Shown here: one piece after another, positions 46,464 to 51,169 of the stretch
Numbering within the stretch: position 1 is the first letter of the stretch
Layout of the letters: each line of letters opens with the position of its first letter
NCBI GenBank assembly: GCA_949288805.1
Contig: CASELL010000004.1
Span: 1 to 51,169, forward strand
Source: an uncultured Alphaproteobacteria bacterium
GTDB lineage: Bacteria; Pseudomonadota; Alphaproteobacteria; Rickettsiales; UBA1997
Direction of reading: 5' to 3'
Length of the DNA stretch: 51,169 bases
Notes under the pieces: model-generated
What the model saw: only the letters and a program-made list of their open reading frames with translations
Database searches by the model: none
Told to the model about the DNA's origin: nothing
Program-made: the position numbers and the translations under genes

Positions 46464-47087
46464 ATGGAAGATAGAGAAATTATTTGTAATAAATTAAAAG
46501 ACTTATATAAAAATATATGTTTAGAGGATGTTTTTATACAAGCAAAAGAAGATTATTTAAATCCAGACATAGAAGATGCTGTTTATGTTAATTTAAGTCC
46601 AGAAAATGTTTATGATATATTAAGTGATGATGTTTTGTTGAAAAAAAATATCATTCCTGATATGAAAGCTATTGTTTTATCGTTAAATGAAGGATATTTC
46701 GCGATAGTTCTTTATTTAATGTTTAATTTAAGAAAAATTGTATGTATTGAAAATATATATGAATTTTATTCTTTATTTGATGAATATTTTAAAATATTTT
46801 ATAAAACAAATAAAAAAACAAATATAAATGTTGAATTATATCATAAACAACTATTAAAATCAAAACTTCACGATAAAGACCTAATAGTATTAAACTATAA
46901 TAATACAAACAAATATTATTGGGATATGATGGAAAATAAAATAATAGATGAAGCAAAAACTGGAGCAACAATAATTAAAATGTTAGTTCCTTTTAAACAA
47001 AATATATCATTAAAATTAATAAAAATAAAAAAAATAACTAATAACAATAATAAAAAATTATTGATTTTTTACTATAAAAAATATTAA
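46464..47087 (+). CDS. Unknown protein downstream of the VirB4-like gene
   Basis: I do not recognise this 207-residue protein. It lies 4 nt after the VirB4-like stop, so it is likely cotranscribed. It is acidic at the start, with a central hydrophobic strand-helix-strand (AIVLSLNEGYFAIVLYLMFNLRKIVCIE) and a later DLIVLNYNN. The order vaguely resembles a degenerate class I methyltransferase fold with the glycine-rich loop lost. The C-terminus is basic. No motif supports an activity. Confidence 0.7.
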   Translation: MEDREIICNKLKDLYKNICLEDVFIQAKEDYLNPDIEDAVYVNLSPENVYDILSDDVLLKKNIIPDMKAIVLSLNEGYFAIVLYLMFNLRKIVCIENIYEFYSLFDEYFKIFYKTNKKTNINVELYHKQLLKSKLHDKDLIVLNYNNTNKYYWDMMENKIIDEAKTGATIIKMLVPFKQNISLKLIKIKKITNNNNKKLLIFYYKKY

Positions 47088-47105
47088 AAATTTTTAATTT
47101 ATGTG

Positions 47106-47133
47106 TTGTAAATAAAAAAAAATATTTTAATAT
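47106..47133 (+). promoter_or_regulatory. Possible promoter of mreB
   Basis: TTGTAA (47106-47111) and TAATAT (47128-47133) are 16 nt apart, about 45 nt before the start. The mreB start itself has an AGAGAGGGA ribosome-binding site at 47162-47170. Confidence 0.4.
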
Positions 47134-47155
47134 CAAATTAAAACATATTATTTAA

Positions 47156-48211
<1,056 letters not shown>

Positions 48212-48213
48212 TT

Positions 48214-49209
48214 ATGATAATATATAATAGTAATTATAAAAAAAATAATTTTTTCAATTTATATTTATCTATAAGTTATTATGTATATATAGTATTAAAA
48301 AATGTATTATTTACCTTTATATTACTATTATCTTTATTCTTATTAATTTACTCTAAAAAAAATAATGACATAGCTAATTGTGTTAGAGAAAGTACATTGT
48401 TTGTAACTTATCCATATATAGCTATAACTAATGTATTTAATGATTTATCCGATAGTATTACTAATAATATTAATAATTTCTTAAATATAGAAAAAATAAA
48501 TAAACAATTAATAGAACAAAATTTAAAATTAAAATTACAACTTTTTAATTTAAAAATACTTGAAGAAGAAAATTATAAACTAAAAGAAATATTAAATGTA
48601 GTCTCTACAGAGAATAAACAAAATTATTCAATAGAAAAAATAAACATAATAACAAATACATCATTTACTAGTAAAATAGAAATAAAATCAAATGAAAAAA
48701 TGAAAAATAACGATTTAGTTATTGATAAAGATGGAAATCTAGTTGGAAAAATAATAAATGTTAATGATGAAAAAGCAATAATTTTATTAATAACTGATCA
48801 TTCTTTTAGAATACCGGCTATATTAGAAAAAAGTATGACAAAAGTTATTGTAGGTGGTACTTTCACAGATTTTTTAGATATTAATTATTTTTCTGGAGAA
48901 AAGTTTAATATATTAGATAATGAAATGATATTTACATCTAATGATGGAGATATAGCACAAGCTGGAATACCAATTGGAACAGTATTTAAAAAAAATGATA
49001 AAATAAAGGTAAAAATATTTTCTAATTTAAATAAATTAGATTATGTTATAATTCTACATAAAAAAGAAAATATATCTGAAAACCTTATCAATAATGATAT
49101 AGAAAACAAAAAAATATTTATAAATAAAGATAATGAAAAACAAATTATAAATAATAAATATAATACTCAAATAAAAGAATCAATTAAAAAAGAATTAAAC
49201 GACATTTAA
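48214..49209 (+). CDS. mreC: Rod-shape-determining protein MreC
   Basis: MreC links MreB to the periplasmic wall synthases. One membrane helix lies at about 26-46, then a coiled coil (about 75-125), then the paired beta domains with NDLVIDKDGNLVGKIINV and AGIPIGTVFKK. The 331 residues end in an Asn/Lys-rich tail. It follows mreB by 2 nt. mreD, pbp2 and rodA, which usually continue this operon, are not here; a phage/GTA-type portal gene comes next. Confidence 0.93.
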   Translation: MIIYNSNYKKNNFFNLYLSISYYVYIVLKNVLFTFILLLSLFLLIYSKKNNDIANCVRESTLFVTYPYIAITNVFNDLSDSITNNINNFLNIEKINKQLIEQNLKLKLQLFNLKILEEENYKLKEILNVVSTENKQNYSIEKINIITNTSFTSKIEIKSNEKMKNNDLVIDKDGNLVGKIINVNDEKAIILLITDHSFRIPAILEKSMTKVIVGGTFTDFLDINYFSGEKFNILDNEMIFTSNDGDIAQAGIPIGTVFKKNDKIKVKIFSNLNKLDYVIILHKKENISENLINNDIENKKIFINKDNEKQIINNKYNTQIKESIKKELNDI

Positions 49210-49230
49210 TACTCCCATAATAAAAACATT

Positions 49231-49260
49231 AATAATATTGTAAAAAGAAAAAATATTATT
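49231..49260. terminator. Weak AT-only hairpin between mreC and the portal gene
   Basis: AATAATATT (49231-49239) pairs with AATATTATT (49252-49260), then a short T-run reaches the portal ATG. A 9-bp stem with no GC is weak support. Confidence 0.3.
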
Positions 49261-49262
49261 TT

Positions 49263-50399
49263 ATGTTTAATAATTTATTTAAAAAACAAAAGATTACTCG
49301 ATCTTTTAAAACTTATTACCAAAATATTGGAAAACCAATATGGACAGATAGAAATTATATACATTTAGCAGAGGAATCATATGTAAAAAATGTAATAGCT
49401 AATAGATGTATATCTATTATTACAAAAAGTGCTTCTTCTGTACCAATTAAAATTAGAAATAAAAAAACAAAACAAGTAATAGAGGAACATAAAATACTAA
49501 ACTTATTAAAAAAACCGAATCCATCATCTAATAAAAATATATTTTTTGAAACGATATATTCTCATAAATTAATTGCTGGTAATGTATACATTAGAATGAT
49601 TAAAAATAATCAAAATATACCTCAAGAACTATATATTTTGAGACCCGACAGAATAACTATACTTGCTGGAAATACAGATATTCCATTAGCTTATAAATAT
49701 AAGTTTAATAGCACCGAAACAATTTTTAAAGTAGATCAATTAACCGGAGAAAGTGATATTTTACATATTAAAAATTTCAATCCAATAAATGATTGGTATG
49801 GACTTTCACAAGTAGAACCAGCGTCTTATTCTATAGATCAACATAATGAAGCATCAAAATGGAATCAAGCAATCTTACAAAATGGAGCTAAACCATCAGG
49901 AGCTTTAATTGTAAAAAACGATAATTTTTTAACAAATGATCAATTTACAAGATTAAAAGAACAATTAAATAATGAATTTTCTGGAAGTGAAAATGCAGGA
50001 AAACCTATGTTATTAGAGGGTGGGCTTGATTGGAAAGAAATAAGTTTGAGTCCAAAAGAAATGGACTTTTTAGAAATGAAACATAGCACAGCAAGAGATA
50101 TAGCTTTATCTTTTGGAGTTCCATCTCAATTAATAGGTATTCCAGGAGACAATACATATAGTAATATGTCAGAAGCCAGATTGTTTTTGTGGGAACAAAC
50201 AATTTTACCTAATATAGATATAATTTTATCAAGTTTAAATAATTGGCTAACTCCTTTATTTGATACTAATATAGAATTATTTTATGATAAAAATGATATC
50301 ATACCATTATCTGTAAGAAAAGAAAACTTTTGGAATATTGTTAATAATAGTAATTTCTTAACAAGTGAAGAAAAAAAGAAAATATTAAATATATTATAA
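49263..50399 (+). CDS. HK97-type portal protein, gene-transfer-agent-like
   Basis: Portal proteins form the ring at a capsid vertex through which DNA is packaged. The 378-residue protein is complete and matches the HK97 portal family throughout. Key stretches are LYILRPDRITIL, HIKNFNPINDWYGLSQVEPA, LLEGGLDWKEISLSP, FLEMKHSTARDIALSFGVP and IGIPGDNTYSNMSEA. This wording is what I associate with alphaproteobacterial gene transfer agents and related phages. No terminase, protease, capsid or tail gene is within reach in the window. An intact orphan portal fits the scattered GTA genes known from Rickettsiales. It is followed by a strong terminator. Confidence 0.92.
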   Translation: MFNNLFKKQKITRSFKTYYQNIGKPIWTDRNYIHLAEESYVKNVIANRCISIITKSASSVPIKIRNKKTKQVIEEHKILNLLKKPNPSSNKNIFFETIYSHKLIAGNVYIRMIKNNQNIPQELYILRPDRITILAGNTDIPLAYKYKFNSTETIFKVDQLTGESDILHIKNFNPINDWYGLSQVEPASYSIDQHNEASKWNQAILQNGAKPSGALIVKNDNFLTNDQFTRLKEQLNNEFSGSENAGKPMLLEGGLDWKEISLSPKEMDFLEMKHSTARDIALSFGVPSQLIGIPGDNTYSNMSEARLFLWEQTILPNIDIILSSLNNWLTPLFDTNIELFYDKNDIIPLSVRKENFWNIVNNSNFLTSEEKKKILNIL

Positions 50400-50406
50400 A
50401 ATATAA

Positions 50407-50440
50407 AAAATAACTACTATCTCTAGTAGTTATTTTATTA
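50407..50440. terminator. Bidirectional terminator after the portal gene
   Basis: A 13-bp stem (50407-50419 with 50424-50436) with a TCTC loop and T-run lies between two convergent genes. Confidence 0.85.
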
Positions 50441-50461
50441 TTAATATATAATTTATTAATT

Positions 50462-51169
50462 CTACCAACTAATCTTAGCCATACCATTTCCACTTCTAGC
50501 TCCATTACTTCCACTACATGTTCCATAAGAGGTGTTGCAATATCCAGAACCGCCTCCAGAAGCAGCCCAATTAGTAGCTCCACCACCACCATAATAACCA
50601 GCTCCTCCTCCTTGACCATTCCTTGTATTTGAATTTCCACCTTGTCCAAATCTGCCAGATTCAGCTCCATTATAACCAGCTCCACCAGATGTTAAAGTTC
50701 CACCTTTTCCACCAGTCCTAGCACTAGCACCGCTCATATTAGCACCACCACCATAACTTTCATGACTACCACCACCTCCACCAACAACAATTATTGAACT
50801 TTTACTTCCAGACAAAGAAGAAAGAATACCACTTTTTGTAGCTATATGAGTAGCACCACCACCATATCCATAACCAGTCCCACCACCATTATAACCTTTT
50901 CCATTGCCACCTTGTCCTCCAACGACAATATATAAATTTGTATTATAACTAACTTTATTAGTAATTTTAGAAACCAGTTTAGAATAACCACCATTAGTCC
51001 CACCTATCCCACCTTTCGCCCCCCACACTTCCAAAGTAATATCTTTATTTCCAAATGCCTTAGGTATAGCAAAAGATTGTATTCCACCAGTATAATTAAA
51101 CTCTTTACTTCCAGATTTAAAAGTACAACCATTACCTTCAACTATAAACTTATTATTACCATTACATTT
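50462..51169 (-). CDS. Glycine-rich (ALK-like Gly_rich domain) protein, 5' end missing
   Basis: The frame is open from the window edge to a TAG at 50462-50464, giving 236 residues without a start; an apparent TTG start near 51034 is internal. From about residue 45 the pattern is that of the Gly_rich domain named for ALK/LTK receptors: LEVWGAKGGIGG, GGYSK, LYIVVGGQGG, GYNGGG, GGGATHIA and IIVVGGGGGS. It ends with Gly-rich loops and a terminal MAKISW strand. In bacteria such domains occur in surface and tail-fibre-like proteins. Whether a signal peptide or pilin-like start exists lies outside the window. Confidence 0.8.
   Translation of the reverse strand, partial: KCNGNNKFIVEGNGCTFKSGSKEFNYTGGIQSFAIPKAFGNKDITLEVWGAKGGIGGTNGGYSKLVSKITNKVSYNTNLYIVVGGQGGNGKGYNGGGTGYGYGGGATHIATKSGILSSLSGSKSSIIVVGGGGGSHESYGGGANMSGASARTGGKGGTLTSGGAGYNGAESGRFGQGGNSNTRNGQGGGAGYYGGGGATNWAASGGGSGYCNTSYGTCSGSNGARSGNGMAKISW

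Noticed and set aside
50341-50685. 114-codon frame overlapping the glycine-rich gene
   Set aside because: It is an alternative frame of the Gly-rich coding sequence that runs through the terminator and into the portal gene.

Overview
The window is very AT-rich and densely packed. Genes often sit in runs with 2-4 nt gaps or 1-4 nt overlaps. TGA is used as a normal stop (prfB, rnhB), so the code is standard. The organism is Gram-negative with meso-DAP peptidoglycan and lipid A: MurA, MurE with a DNPR motif, LpxA, a class A penicillin-binding protein, MreB/MreC and a lipoprotein secretin are present. Several traits point to an AT-rich alphaproteobacterium: a portal protein of gene-transfer-agent type, a ZauP/ZapA-like pair, prfB next to a PBP1a-type gene, and an alphaproteobacterial-looking RNase P RNA. 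The ADP-forming acyl-CoA synthetase, clostridial-type GltX and Gly_rich surface protein would suit a gut or host-associated lineage. That last step is inference.

Layout. 1-8715: clpB (-); prfB with a classical +1 programmed frameshift, coupled to a PBP1a-like gene (+); then an infC-murA-Schlafen/AlbA_2 operon (-). 8907-10985: an ADP-forming acyl-CoA synthetase and its terminator. 11051-16630: a type III restriction-modification system (res, mod) next to a Mpi-family serine DNA invertase. The 282-bp gap between them has the anatomy of an invertible promoter. 16627-23744: a long minus-strand block with gltX, a coupled 43-aa membrane peptide, dnaJ, a DUF2157-like membrane protein, a secretin, an ABC-2-like permease and a TPR-like membrane protein.

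23829-27507 is bounded by two copies of the rnpB promoter plus 5' end. The left copy is truncated after 71 identical nucleotides; the right copy is the complete RNase P RNA. Between them are a divergent lactate/malate dehydrogenase-like gene, a HAD phosphatase and a HAD-kinase fusion. This looks like a segment inserted at the 5' part of rnpB. 27634-30069 is an orphan 811-aa protein with an ankyrin-like segment and a perfect 30-bp tandem repeat.

30405-46459 is mostly core: typA, a zeta-toxin-like/APH fusion kinase, rnhB, secG, an argR-like gene, a drug/metabolite transporter, a TrmA/RlmD-type methyltransferase, a peroxiredoxin, a short M20 peptidase, murE, truB and lpxA. A ZapA/ZauP-like pair and a VirB4-like ATPase with a degenerate P-loop follow. 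46464-51169 has an unknown gene, mreB-mreC, the orphan GTA-type portal gene, and the 3' part of a glycine-rich (ALK-like) protein that runs off the window.

The strongest candidate for a new system is the restriction-modification/invertase locus. Two inversely oriented GG-NN-C sites flank about 141 bp carrying a near-consensus promoter that points away from mod and toward the invertase. Flipping it would turn on the methyltransferase and nuclease. All function calls come from reading the sequence; no database search was run.
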